Assembly (NCBI RefSeq): GCF_000420705.1
Contig: NZ_ATVL01000008.1
Coordinates: forward strand, 887,718-951,717
Source: Hymenobacter norwichensis DSM 15439
Lineage (GTDB): Bacteria > Bacteroidota > Bacteroidia > Cytophagales > Hymenobacteraceae
Reading direction: 5' to 3'
Length of the DNA stretch: 64,000 nt
Part shown: piece by piece, positions 35,632 to 44,284 of the stretch
Layout: the number at the start of each line of letters is the position of its first letter
Numbering within the stretch: the stretch's first letter is position 1
Notes under the pieces: model-generated
Told to the model about the DNA's origin: nothing
Databases searched by the model: none
What the model saw: only the letters and a program-made list of their open reading frames with translations
Translations under genes and position numbers: made by a program

Positions 35632-35753
35632 TTTCTCTCTTCTTTCCGGGGCCTCAGGCGCCAAGCAGAGCAAGGCGCTTAGCGTATGAACTGCCGCACC
35701 CCACCGCCGGGCTATGCGGAATCAACCTGTTTCATTTTTAAAGCTTCTCCTGC

Positions 35754-37091
35754 ATGAATACTAAGCTGCGTCTCATTGTCCTGAGCTTTCTGCAGTTCTT
35801 TATCTGGGGCTCGTGGCTGATAACCATCGGGGCGTACTGGTTTCAAACCAAGCAATGGTCGGGCGCTCAGTTCGGAGCTATTTTCTCGACCATGGGCATT
35901 GCCTCGATTTTTATGCCTTCCCTGATGGGCATTGTGGCCGACAAGTACATGAACGCCGAGAAACTGTACGGCATCCTGCACATTCTGGGGGGCATCGTGC
36001 TGTTTACCGTGCCGCTCGTGACGGACCCCGGCACCATGTTCTGGGTGATGCTGCTGAACATGATTTTCTATATGCCCACGCTGGCCCTCTCCATTGCAGT
36101 GTCGTACTACGTGCTCAAAAGCCGCGGCGGCGACATCGTGCGTGATTATCCGCCCATTCGGGTGTGGGGCACGGTGGGCTTTATCGTGGCTATGTGGACG
36201 GTGAGTTTGCTGGGCTTCGAGAAGTCGGCCAACCAGTTTTACGTGGCGTCTGGAGCGGCTATTCTGCTAGGTTTCTATTCGTTCACGCTGCCCAAGTGCC
36301 CGCCTACCGCCAAGGACACGCCGAGCCGCTCCTTGGTTGACGTGCTAGGGCTGAAGTCGTTTGCTTTACTGCGGGACACCAAGATGCTTACCTTCTTCCT
36401 GTTCGCTATGCTGCTGGGCGCGGCGCTCCAGCTCACCAACGCCTACGGCGACACCTTCCTGCATGACGCCAGCAAAAATGTAGCTCCTATCAACATTGAA
36501 TCTTGGTCACAGGTTTTGTCTGAGTTGGCATCCAATCCTTCTAGCACGCTCAGTGGCTTATCTGCAAAATACCCGGCCATTATCATGTCCATTTCGCAGA
36601 TTTCAGAAACGCTTTTCATCTTGGCCATACCCTTCTTTTTGCGTCGCTTTGGCATCAAGCAGGTTATGTTTTTCAGCATGATTGCCTGGGTGTTACGGTT
36701 CGGCTTGTTTGCTTATGGCAATCTGGAATCCAACCTATGGATGATTATCCTCTCGTGCATTGTGTACGGCATGGCCTTCGACTTCTTCAACATCTCTGGC
36801 TCGCTGTTCGTCGAGAGTCAAACGGCTCCTTCTATCCGGGCTAGTGCGCAGGGCTTATTTATGATGATGACCAACGGCTTTGGGGCTGTGCTGGGTAGTT
36901 CGTTGAGCGGCATCATAATTCAGGAATATTTCACCAACGCCGACCAAAGCAAGGACTGGCACAGCATCTGGATAACCTTTGCCTTGTATGCCCTGGTAAT
37001 TGCCGTGCTGTTTGTGGTGCTGTTCAAGCACGAGCACAACCCGCAGGCCGCACAAGAACCATACGCTGAGCCACAACTAGCCGCGGAATAG
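35754..37091 (+). CDS. Nucleoside permease, NupG/XapB family (MFS)
   Basis: Twelve-helix proton-linked nucleoside importer of the inner membrane. 445 residues. The N-terminus LIVLSFLQFFIWGSWLITIG and the GSW/W-rich first helix, SLMGIVADKYMNAEKLYG and the DFFNISGSLFVE segment are typical of nucleoside:H+ symporters. A loop insert at about 230-260 (NVAPINIESWSQVLSELASNP) is longer than in E. coli NupG. tdk (46.8 kb) and ndk (38.5 kb), both nucleotide-salvage genes, are in the same window. Confidence 0.92.
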   Translation: MNTKLRLIVLSFLQFFIWGSWLITIGAYWFQTKQWSGAQFGAIFSTMGIASIFMPSLMGIVADKYMNAEKLYGILHILGGIVLFTVPLVTDPGTMFWVMLLNMIFYMPTLALSIAVSYYVLKSRGGDIVRDYPPIRVWGTVGFIVAMWTVSLLGFEKSANQFYVASGAAILLGFYSFTLPKCPPTAKDTPSRSLVDVLGLKSFALLRDTKMLTFFLFAMLLGAALQLTNAYGDTFLHDASKNVAPINIESWSQVLSELASNPSSTLSGLSAKYPAIIMSISQISETLFILAIPFFLRRFGIKQVMFFSMIAWVLRFGLFAYGNLESNLWMIILSCIVYGMAFDFFNISGSLFVESQTAPSIRASAQGLFMMMTNGFGAVLGSSLSGIIIQEYFTNADQSKDWHSIWITFALYALVIAVLFVVLFKHEHNPQAAQEPYAEPQLAAE

Positions 37092-37124
37092 GATTCAGAT
37101 TACGGCCGTTGGGCAGTTGCCCAA

Positions 37125-37181
37125 CGAATAATGCGGACCGCAGGAAGCACACTTGTTGCTTCCTGCGGTCCGCATTATTCG
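37125..37181. terminator. Long perfect hairpin downstream of the permease gene
   Basis: Two 25-nt arms (37125-37149 and 37157-37181) pair exactly with a 7-nt loop. A second small palindrome, GTTGGGCA-GT-TGCCCAAC, abuts it at 37108-37125. Again the arms are much longer than termination requires. Confidence 0.75.
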
Positions 37182-37228
37182 TTTAGAAGTATTGGTCCAG
37201 TTCAGGTTTTAATGGAAATTGCCAGTAT

Positions 37229-38332
37229 ATGGCATCAACTTCGCCCCTGCTGGGCTCCTTCGACCTTTCCACGGCTTTCACCCAACATGGGTTCCAGCCA
37301 TTAAATTGGTTTTACGCATCATTTGGTGAACTACCCCGCCGCGAAATTTACCAGCTAGCTTCTGCCGAAGCGCGCCAAACGGTTTTGGATACACTAGCCG
37401 TAAGCCACGACTTAGAGGCCGCTACTGTAGTTCATTCCGTCTACTTGGAACAAGCCAGCAAAACGCCCGAATGGCACTACCACGCCTTGTCACCGGGCCC
37501 GCGCCTGCTGCTCTGGTTCTACGACCGGGGATTGTACGGCGACCAAGGAGCGCAGCTGTTCTACTCGCCTCACACCGATGCAACCTTGTTGGCGCAGGTT
37601 CGGGCCGCTCTCACAGCACAACTTGATACTGGCCAATTAGAGCGTCAGCGTATTCAGGTGCTACGGCTGGCAAGCAATGACCTGGAGTTTTCGCCGCTGC
37701 CGCTCAAGATTCCAGCGCTTGACTTGGCTACACACTACAACGACGACCTCCTGCCAGTGCATGAGGCCATTGTGAACCGCTTGCAAAAGCCCGACGATAA
37801 AGGCTTAGTGATTCTGCACGGCCCGCCCGGCACCGGCAAAACCAGCTACATCCGGCACCTGTGTGGCCTCACCGACAAGCCCAAGCTGTTCATTCCGCCC
37901 AACTTGGCCGTGCGCATCGCCGACCCCGAGTTCATCAATCTGCTTCATGACAACACCAATTCCATCCTCATCATCGAGGATGCAGAGGAACTACTGTCTA
38001 AGCGCGACGGGCATGGCGGCAATGCCGTCAGCAACCTGCTCAACCTCTCCGACGGCCTGCTCTCCGACGGGTTTCACATCCAGATTATCTGCACCTTTAA
38101 CGCCGACATTGCTCGCATCGACAAGGCGCTATTGCGGAAAGGTCGCCTCATTGCCTCTTACAATTTTGAGCCACTAACACAGCTTAAAGCCCAAGCGCTG
38201 GCCGCTAGCCTCAGCCAGGAACAACCTGTTACCGAACCTACTACGCTAGCCGACATTTATAACCGCGAAGAGCAGGTGTTTACCAGCGAGCCTAAAAGCA
38301 CGGGCCGCATCGGCTTCGGACAGGCTCGTTAA
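37229..38332 (+). CDS. AAA-family ATPase of unknown function
   Basis: 367 residues. The N-terminal half (about 1-170) is not recognised and has a mixed alpha/beta pattern with WFYDRGLYGD. The C-terminal half is an AAA module: Walker A GPPGTGKT (198-205), Walker B ILIIEDAEE (about 249-257), sensor 1 IICTFNAD, and RIDKALLRKGRL as the second region of homology, similar to the BCS1/CbxX-like type. It stands alone with its own terminator. Its substrate, nucleic acid or protein, cannot be told from sequence. Confidence 0.85.
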   Translation: MASTSPLLGSFDLSTAFTQHGFQPLNWFYASFGELPRREIYQLASAEARQTVLDTLAVSHDLEAATVVHSVYLEQASKTPEWHYHALSPGPRLLLWFYDRGLYGDQGAQLFYSPHTDATLLAQVRAALTAQLDTGQLERQRIQVLRLASNDLEFSPLPLKIPALDLATHYNDDLLPVHEAIVNRLQKPDDKGLVILHGPPGTGKTSYIRHLCGLTDKPKLFIPPNLAVRIADPEFINLLHDNTNSILIIEDAEELLSKRDGHGGNAVSNLLNLSDGLLSDGFHIQIICTFNADIARIDKALLRKGRLIASYNFEPLTQLKAQALAASLSQEQPVTEPTTLADIYNREEQVFTSEPKSTGRIGFGQAR

Positions 38333-38383
38333 CCAGCTTCCTAGTATAAAAAAGGTCTATAAAAAGTTCGTTTCCAGTAAATG

Positions 38384-38420
38384 CAAAACCCCGCTTTACG
38401 AGCTGTAGAGCGGGGTTTTG
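38384..38420. terminator. Bidirectional intrinsic terminator
   Basis: CAAAACCCCGCT (38384-38395) pairs with AGCGGGGTTTTG (38409-38420), loop 13 nt. It ends the AAA ATPase gene; a second small repeat (TGAAAGTAGA / TCTACTTTCA, 38443-38486) lies between it and the ndk stop. Confidence 0.85.
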
Positions 38421-38521
38421 TGGTAAAATAGGCCATAAAACCTGAAAGTAGAAAGCTGCTAGCTAGTTTTAACTGCTCTACTTTCAAGTTAGAAATCCAC
38501 TTGATTACCTAAGATGTGAGC

Positions 38522-38941
38522 TTAGAATTGCTCGTCGGGGCCGAAGAAGAAGTTGCCTTCGATTTGGGCGTTTTCGTCGGAGTCGGAACCGTGTACGGCG
38601 TTGGCTTCGATGCTCTTAGCGTACTTCTTCCGGATAGTGCCTTCGGCTGCCTGCGCAGGGTTGGTAGCGCCAATCAGCGTACGGAAGTCAGCTACAGCGT
38701 TGTCTTTCTCCAGGATAGCCGCTACAATAGGGCCCGACGACATATACTTTACCAGGTCGCCGTAGAAAGGACGCTCTTTGTGCACTTCGTAGAACTGGCC
38801 GGCGCGCTCGGCGGTCAGCAATACTTTTTTCAGAGCAACAATGCGAAAACCACCCTCTTCGATCATGCTCAGAATACCACCAATGTGGTTTTCCTGCGTG
38901 GCGTCGGGCTTAATCATGGTGAACGTGCGGTTCGTGGCCAT
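38522..38941 (-). CDS. ndk: Nucleoside diphosphate kinase
   Basis: Transfers the gamma phosphate between nucleoside triphosphates and diphosphates through phospho-His. 139 residues, normal length. Seen: [17 protein letters not shown] at the start and the active-site motif NAVHGSDS with H117. It is convergent with the AAA ATPase gene and has its own promoter. Confidence 0.97.
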   Translation of the reverse strand: MATNRTFTMIKPDATQENHIGGILSMIEEGGFRIVALKKVLLTAERAGQFYEVHKERPFYGDLVKYMSSGPIVAAILEKDNAVADFRTLIGATNPAQAAEGTIRKKYAKSIEANAVHGSDSDENAQIEGNFFFGPDEQF

Positions 38942-39003
38942 CTTTTCTATGGGTTGGGGTTAGAGGAATTCCTGTGTAGGGAAACGCAAAGAGTTTGCGG
39001 GCG

Positions 39004-39011
39004 CAAAAGTA
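39004..39011 (-). promoter_or_regulatory. Candidate ndk -7 element
   Basis: TACTTTTG on the minus strand, about 62 nt upstream of the ndk ATG. No clear -33 TTG was found at the right distance. Confidence 0.5.
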
Positions 39012-39138
39012 GAGGGTTTAGGCGGGAAGTTGTTACCCGTAACCAAAGTTGCGCTTAAAGCCTGCATTATCAATTTGGCACCGGGCGGGCAGTGGAGCCA
39101 GGTAATTCCGGGCACAATTGCACCAAACCCAAAGCTGT

Positions 39139-39170
39139 TTTGTTGGAACCCAGAATATTTACGACTTTTG
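39139..39170 (+). promoter_or_regulatory. Candidate nrnA promoter
   Basis: TTTG (39139-39142), 20 nt, GACTTTTG (39163-39170; one mismatch from TAnnTTTG). It would give a leader of about 45 nt before the ATG at 39223 and could drive the FKBP genes as well. Confidence 0.5.
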
Positions 39171-39222
39171 CCGCCTTGCTCCCGGCATAAATCCCCGAAT
39201 TTCAGCCACCTATCAGTAGGCA

Positions 39223-40266
39223 ATGTCCACAATCTCTGAGCTGCAGGAGCTGCTCTCGCAACCCCGGCAGGTTTTTATTACCACGCACCACAAGCCCGAT
39301 GCCGATGCTCTCGGCTCGTCGTTAGGCTTGGCAGGTTACCTCCGCAAAAAAGGCCACACGGTAACCGTCGTGACGCCCTCCGACTATCCCGATTTCCTGG
39401 CCTGGATGCCCGGCAACAACGAGGTAGTCGTGTACGACTCGCGCCAGAATGATGCGCAGGTGCAGGAAATCATTGGAACGGCCGAAGTGCTGTTCTGCCT
39501 GGATTTCTCTTGCCTGAACCGCATCAACGAGATGGGCGAGTACATCCGGCACGCGCCCGGCACCAAGGTGCTCATCGACCACCACCAGGAGCCCGAGCAG
39601 TTTGCCGACCTCGACTTCTCGAACTCTTCGGCGGCGGCCACGGCCGAGCTGGTGTTCGAGGTAATCCGTGACTTGGGTGACCAGGACCTGATTGATGCGG
39701 GTATTGGCGAGTGTCTGTACGCAGGCATCATGACCGATACCGGCTCGTTCCGGCACCCGAGCACCTCGCGCAACGTGCACCTGATCATTGCCGAACTGCT
39801 CAACGCAGGCATCAACCTCTCCGACGTGCACCGCCGGATCTATGACTCGCATTCGGAAATGCGCCTGCGGTTCCTGGGCTTCGTGCTCAAGGATAAGCTG
39901 CGGGTGCTGCGCGAGTACAACACAGCCTACATTGCCATCACGCAGCAGGAGCTGAAAGAGTACGACTCGAAAACCGGTGACACCGAAGGCCTCGTAAATT
40001 TTGCGCTCAGCATCGAGGGCATTGTGTTTGCGGCCGTGCTTATCGACCGGGGTCAGGCCGTCAAGATTTCGTTCCGCTCGGTTGGCGACTTCTCGGTGAG
40101 CAGCTTCTCGCGCGACCATTTCCAGGGCGGCGGCCACCACAATGCATCTGGTGGCATCAGCTACACGTCCCTGGACAGCACCGTGCAACGTTTCCTCGAC
40201 TTATTGCCTCAATACCAGAGCCAACTGGTGACGGCCCCGCTGGCAGTTGCGCCCCCTACGGTGTAA
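39223..40266 (+). CDS. nrnA: DHH-family oligoribonuclease / pAp phosphatase
   Basis: Manganese-dependent phosphoesterase that degrades nano-RNAs and 3'-phosphoadenosine 5'-phosphate. 347 residues. DHH domain motifs: THHKPDADALGSSLGL, DSRQND, LIDHHQEP, and the DHHA1 domain GGGHHNASGG near the C-terminus. It is 39 nt before the first FKBP gene on the same strand; in Flavobacteria a DHH protein is also found beside gldI (recollection). Confidence 0.93.
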   Translation: MSTISELQELLSQPRQVFITTHHKPDADALGSSLGLAGYLRKKGHTVTVVTPSDYPDFLAWMPGNNEVVVYDSRQNDAQVQEIIGTAEVLFCLDFSCLNRINEMGEYIRHAPGTKVLIDHHQEPEQFADLDFSNSSAAATAELVFEVIRDLGDQDLIDAGIGECLYAGIMTDTGSFRHPSTSRNVHLIIAELLNAGINLSDVHRRIYDSHSEMRLRFLGFVLKDKLRVLREYNTAYIAITQQELKEYDSKTGDTEGLVNFALSIEGIVFAAVLIDRGQAVKISFRSVGDFSVSSFSRDHFQGGGHHNASGGISYTSLDSTVQRFLDLLPQYQSQLVTAPLAVAPPTV

Positions 40267-40305
40267 CTTGCCCGAAATTTTAATTTCCACCACCTTTTCT
40301 GCTTC

Positions 40306-41265
40306 ATGCATTTGCATCGCAACATTCTGAGTCTGGCCCTGGCGGCCGGCATCCTGGGCCTGGCTTCCTGCAACAAAGGCGGCGACTTCGCGAAAACTAA
40401 GTCGGGCATCGAATACAAAGTCTTCAAAGGCGAAGGCAAAACCTACTCGCCCCGTGAGGTAAGCGCTGAAGGCGATGCTACTTACAAAGACCGGATTGGC
40501 AAGATTCTGGCGCTGGACGTGGAATACCGCACCGCCAAAGATTCTATCCTCTTCAACTCCAGCAAGCAGCAAATGGGCGTTCCGATGCGCATTGAGTTGC
40601 AGGATGTGAAAGTGAAAGGTGGCCTGGAAGAAGCCATTGCCATGCTCCAGCCCGGCGACTCGGCTGTGTTCCGCTTTAACGTGGATACCATCTTCGCTAA
40701 GTCGTTCAAGCAGCCGGTGCCGCCGTTCATGAAGAAAGCCGGTAACACCATGACCATGCTGGTGAAAGCCCAGAAGGTGCAGACCCGCGACGAAGCCACG
40801 GCCGACCAGCAGAAAGCCGTAGCTGAGCAGCAGCAGAAAGCCATTGTGCACGCCGCCGAGCAAAGCAAGAAAGACGACGCTATTCTGCAGGAATACATCA
40901 AGAAAAACAACCTGAACGCTCAGCGCGACTCGTCGGGCGTGTACTACATGGTGACTTCGCCTGGCACCGGCCCCAAGCCGAAAGTAGGCCAGACGGTATC
41001 GGTTAAGTACACCGGCAAGCTGCTTGACGGCAAAGTATTCGACTCGTCGGAAAAGGCCCCGAACAACGGCAAGCCGATTGACTTTGCCATTGGCGTTGGT
41101 CAGGTAATTCCGGGTTGGGACAAAGCCATTCCGTTGCTCAACAAAGGCAGCAAAGCCGTGCTGCTGATTCCTTCGCCGATGGCCTACGGGCAGCGCGGCG
41201 CGGGCACCGACATTCCTGCTGATGCGCCGCTGCGCTTCGAAGTGGAGTTGGTAGACGTGAAGTAA
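40306..41265 (+). CDS. FKBP-type peptidyl-prolyl isomerase, lipoprotein (GldI-like)
   Basis: Envelope prolyl isomerase, 319 residues. A lipoprotein signal peptide with lipobox LASC puts the acylated Cys at 22. A first, degenerate FKBP-like domain (about 35-160; SGIEYKVF, PGDSAVFRF) is followed by an acidic/Gln-rich helical linker and a full C-terminal FKBP domain (about 205-319; VSVKYTGKLLDGKVFDSS, GQVIPGWDKAIPLL, AYGQRGAG). Its closest relative by eye is the fourth gene of the array, suggesting duplication. Confidence 0.92.
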   Translation: MHLHRNILSLALAAGILGLASCNKGGDFAKTKSGIEYKVFKGEGKTYSPREVSAEGDATYKDRIGKILALDVEYRTAKDSILFNSSKQQMGVPMRIELQDVKVKGGLEEAIAMLQPGDSAVFRFNVDTIFAKSFKQPVPPFMKKAGNTMTMLVKAQKVQTRDEATADQQKAVAEQQQKAIVHAAEQSKKDDAILQEYIKKNNLNAQRDSSGVYYMVTSPGTGPKPKVGQTVSVKYTGKLLDGKVFDSSEKAPNNGKPIDFAIGVGQVIPGWDKAIPLLNKGSKAVLLIPSPMAYGQRGAGTDIPADAPLRFEVELVDVK

Positions 41266-41272
41266 AAACTAT

Positions 41273-41300
41273 ACCGCGCCGGACTTCCGGCGCGGTTTTT
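41273..41300 (+). terminator. Intrinsic terminator inside the FKBP array
   Basis: ACCGCGCCGG, loop ACTT, CCGGCGCGGT, TTTT. It separates the first FKBP gene from the next three and may reduce their expression. Confidence 0.85.
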
Positions 41301-41320
41301 ACCTTTTGCCGCTTACCCCT

Positions 41321-41908
41321 ATGACACACTTATTCAAACGCTCTTTGCTGCTCCGCTTAGCGGCGGTATTGCTTACGCTGACGGCACCTGCCTTATCGGG
41401 CTGCAAAGACGACAACAGTACCGAGGACGCCGCCAACCGCGTGAACGAATACAAGGTGATTGATGATGGCCTGATCCAGGCTTACCTGACCCGGCACAAT
41501 ATCACGGCGGGTACCGGTGTCAACCAATACCGGCGGCTAAATGGAACTTCCAACAACGGCATCTATCTGGTGCGGTTGGCAGAAAACCCCAGCACCGATA
41601 CCACCACTATTATTAGCGGCAATACCACCGAAATAAAATACGTTGGTCGCCTTCTGCGCGAATCCAACGAATCCACCATCTTCGACAACTCCACCGAGAA
41701 TAATCGGCCCTGTGGCTGCATTCCGGTAACTGTAGGCGCTGGCCAGGTTATCAAAGGCTGGGACGAAGGTCTGTTGTTTATGAAGAAAGGCGACCGGTAC
41801 GAGTTGCTGATTCCTTCTTATCTGGCTTACGGTCCTGGTGGTACTCCTAGCGGAACCCTCCGTGACGAGCCGTTGCGTTTTGATATGACCGTTTTGAATG
41901 TACGCTAA
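41321..41908 (+). CDS. FKBP-type peptidyl-prolyl isomerase, lipoprotein
   Basis: 195 residues from the ATG at 41321 (the TTG at 41306 is less likely, being close to the terminator). Lipobox LSGC with acyl Cys 28. It has one FKBP domain (about 60-195) with the normal KYVGRLLRESNESTIFDNS, GAGQVIKGWDEGLLFM and YGPGGTPSG elements. The next gene starts 11 nt before its stop, so they are translationally coupled. Confidence 0.9.
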   Translation: MTHLFKRSLLLRLAAVLLTLTAPALSGCKDDNSTEDAANRVNEYKVIDDGLIQAYLTRHNITAGTGVNQYRRLNGTSNNGIYLVRLAENPSTDTTTIISGNTTEIKYVGRLLRESNESTIFDNSTENNRPCGCIPVTVGAGQVIKGWDEGLLFMKKGDRYELLIPSYLAYGPGGTPSGTLRDEPLRFDMTVLNVR

Positions 41909-42386
41909 GCATGCTCTGCGACGGGCCCTGCGCACCGGCTGGTGGTTAGGCCTGCTACAACTGCTATTCCTGTCGGCGGTGGCACGGGCCCAAACGGGCT
42001 CGGCTGCCGCCGATTCGCTTTCCGGGTCGGCCAGCACGCTCACCACGGCAAGTGGCATACAGTACATGGTGCTTACTGCTGGCACTGGCGCCCGGCCCCT
42101 GCCACGAAGCCGGGTGACGGTAGCCTACCGTGGCTACCTAGCCACCGGGCAGCTCTTCGACAGCTCGCCGGCCAACCGCCCGCTCCGGTTTCGGGTGGGG
42201 CAGGGCGAGGTCATTACGGGCTGGGACGAGCTGCTGCCACTGCTGGCCGTAGGTACGCGCGTGAAAGCCTGGATTCCGGCGCGGCTGGCGTACGGCTCCC
42301 GCGGCGTAAAAGGCCCGGATGACAACTACATCATTCCGCCGAATACCGACCTGGTTTTCATGCTGGAGCTACTGTCCGCCCGCTAA
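41898..42386 (+). CDS. FKBP-type peptidyl-prolyl isomerase, secreted
   Basis: 162 residues with an N-terminal signal peptide (about 1-32, ending ARAQ) and a single FKBP domain (about 50-160; VTVAYRGYLATGQLFDSS, GEVITGWDELLPLL, LAYGSRGV). No lipobox is evident, so it is probably free in the periplasm. It overlaps the preceding FKBP gene by 11 nt. Confidence 0.9.
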   Translation: MYAKHALRRALRTGWWLGLLQLLFLSAVARAQTGSAAADSLSGSASTLTTASGIQYMVLTAGTGARPLPRSRVTVAYRGYLATGQLFDSSPANRPLRFRVGQGEVITGWDELLPLLAVGTRVKAWIPARLAYGSRGVKGPDDNYIIPPNTDLVFMLELLSAR

Positions 42387-42425
42387 GCGGCTCTACTTTC
42401 GCTACGATTTCACCTTTTTCCCGCT

Positions 42426-43490
42426 ATGATTTCTTTATCCAGCCTCTCCAAGGCTTTCGCTACATTCCTGACTGGACTTGCCCTGCTAAGCCAGACCGCG
42501 CAGGCTCAAACTAAGAAAGCTCCTGTACCAGTTCGTAAGCCCGCTACCTCTACCAAAGCCCCCGTTAAAAAGCCGGTTGCCAGCAAAACGCCCATTAAAA
42601 GCACGGTGCCACAAGGGTTCGGGCGCACCAAATCGGGCATTGAGTACCGCATTTTCCGGCGAAGCAACGGCCGCTACACGCTCCGCACCGACGTAAATCC
42701 GGCTGGTGACCCGACGTATTCCACCCGTATTGGCAAGACGCTAGCAGCGCATATGCAGTACCGGACCGCTAAGGATTCGGTGTTGTTCAGCACACGCAAG
42801 CAGCTAGGTATGCCGGCGCAGATACCGTTGGCGGCTCTCCAGGAGCGGGGCGGTATTGAAGAGGCCGTAACATTGCTACAAGCCGGCGACTCAGCTGTGT
42901 TCCGCTTCAATCTCGACTCCATTTTCGCCAAATCGTTTCGGCAGCCGGTGCCACCGTTCATGAAAAAGGCCGGCAACACGCTCACGATGCTGGTGAAGGT
43001 GCAAAAGCTGATGACGCCTGCCGAGGCACAAGCCGAGCAGCAGAAGATGATGGAGCTAGCGCAGAAGAAAGCCGACGCCGACGCAGCAGAGTTCATTGCC
43101 AAAGACGATGCTTTGATTCAGGAATACCTAAAGAAAAACAACCTGACCGGCGTAAAAACTCCCGGTGGCACCTACTACGTTGTCACGAAGGCGGGTACTG
43201 GCCCTAAACCTCAGGCAGGCCAAACCGTTTCGGTTCTCTACACGGGTATGCTGCTCAACGGCAAGTTGTTCGATTCGTCGGAGAAGAACGGCGGCCAGCC
43301 CATCACCTTCCCGCTGGGCCGCGGCCAAGTAATCAGGGGCTGGGACCAGGGCCTGCTAGAACTAGCTCAAGGTACCAAGGCTATCCTACTGATACCGTCT
43401 CCGCTGGCCTATGGCTCACGTGGTGCCGGGGCCGACATTCCCGCCAATGCCATCCTCCGCTTCGATGTAGAGTTGGTGGACGTGAAATAG
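42426..43490 (+). CDS. FKBP-type peptidyl-prolyl isomerase, two-domain, secreted
   Basis: 354 residues; signal peptide ending AQAQ (about residue 28), then a Lys/Pro/Thr-rich linker (30-60). Residues 70-190 repeat the degenerate FKBP-like domain of the first gene of the array, nearly word for word in DSAVFRFN and SFRQPVPPFMKKAGNT. A complete FKBP domain ends the protein (about 245-354; AYGSRGAGADIPANA). It is a paralogue of the 40306 gene without lipobox. Confidence 0.91.
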   Translation: MISLSSLSKAFATFLTGLALLSQTAQAQTKKAPVPVRKPATSTKAPVKKPVASKTPIKSTVPQGFGRTKSGIEYRIFRRSNGRYTLRTDVNPAGDPTYSTRIGKTLAAHMQYRTAKDSVLFSTRKQLGMPAQIPLAALQERGGIEEAVTLLQAGDSAVFRFNLDSIFAKSFRQPVPPFMKKAGNTLTMLVKVQKLMTPAEAQAEQQKMMELAQKKADADAAEFIAKDDALIQEYLKKNNLTGVKTPGGTYYVVTKAGTGPKPQAGQTVSVLYTGMLLNGKLFDSSEKNGGQPITFPLGRGQVIRGWDQGLLELAQGTKAILLIPSPLAYGSRGAGADIPANAILRFDVELVDVK

Positions 43491-43498
43491 AGATAGGT

Positions 43499-43562
43499 AA
43501 AGGGGAGTTCTTTGTTCTGATTAATCCACTTACGGGTTTAGAACGAAGAACTCCCCTTTTCT
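43499..43562. terminator. Bidirectional intrinsic terminator
   Basis: AAAGGGGAGTTCTTTGTTCT (43499-43518) pairs with AGAACGAAGAACTCCCCTTT (43540-43559) with one mismatch; T- and A-runs lie outside. It separates the convergent FKBP and recO genes. Confidence 0.82.
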
Positions 43563-43563
43563 C

Positions 43564-44280
43564 TTATTCTGCCAGTATTTCCGAGAGAATAGCCAAGGAG
43601 CGTACTTCACCGAGGCGTTCCACATGCAACTGGTAATAGCGAATTATCACGTTCAATAGTTCGCGCCGCACCCGTCCATTGGGAATGGTAACGTGCGCAG
43701 GGTCTCGGAGCAGTTCGTCGATGTACTGTTCAAATTCTTGAAGGCGCAGCACTGTGGGGCCGCCGCCCTGACTAGTGGGCACAGTGGCCGCAAAGGTTAC
43801 TTGGGTAGTTAACTCTTCACCCGTTTCCACCCCAAACCCCAGATACGTAGCCAGCCGGAGCAGGAAGGCCAGCGCGAAATTTTCGTAGCCGCTGGTCTGC
43901 TGGTCGAATGCTAGCAGGCTGTCGTGCAGAAACTGAAAAAGTGCCTCGTTTTCCTCTTCTTCCTGTAGCGAGTGGCTCAGGATTTCAGACAATACCAGCG
44001 CCACGCTGCTCTTCTGCACATCATACGGAATGCTGCGGTAGAGCTCAGCGCACCGAAACTCGGAGAGGCGCGTGAGGCCGCCGTTTTTCGAGGTATACGC
44101 CACTAGTTCCAGCAGCGTGAGAGGCTGAAACAAGGCAATCCGGCCCGGTGGCTTGGCTTTGCGCACCCCGTTCACCACATAGCTCTGCACTCCCAGCCGC
44201 TCAGTATACACCCGCGCAATAATGCTGGTTTCGCGGTATTTAATGTAGCTCAGAACAACCCCGCGGGTTTTGATTAGCAT
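43564..44280 (-). CDS. recO: DNA repair protein RecO
   Basis: Recombination mediator that helps load RecA at gaps with RecR. The ATG at 44280 (MLIKTRGVVLSYIKYRETS) matches the family start; the frame open to 44340 reads through the repeat arm. 238 residues with an N-terminal OB-fold (about 1-80) and a helical domain. The zinc-site cysteines of some RecO proteins are not seen. A long perfect hairpin separates it from porZ upstream. Confidence 0.92.
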   Translation of the reverse strand: MLIKTRGVVLSYIKYRETSIIARVYTERLGVQSYVVNGVRKAKPPGRIALFQPLTLLELVAYTSKNGGLTRLSEFRCAELYRSIPYDVQKSSVALVLSEILSHSLQEEEENEALFQFLHDSLLAFDQQTSGYENFALAFLLRLATYLGFGVETGEELTTQVTFAATVPTSQGGGPTVLRLQEFEQYIDELLRDPAHVTIPNGRVRRELLNVIIRYYQLHVERLGEVRSLAILSEILAE

Positions 44281-44284
44281 GGAT

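Noticed and set aside
39322..40188. 288-codon open frame on the minus strand inside nrnA
   Set aside because: Antisense shadow of a clear DHH protein; composition is typical of GC-rich complementary frames.
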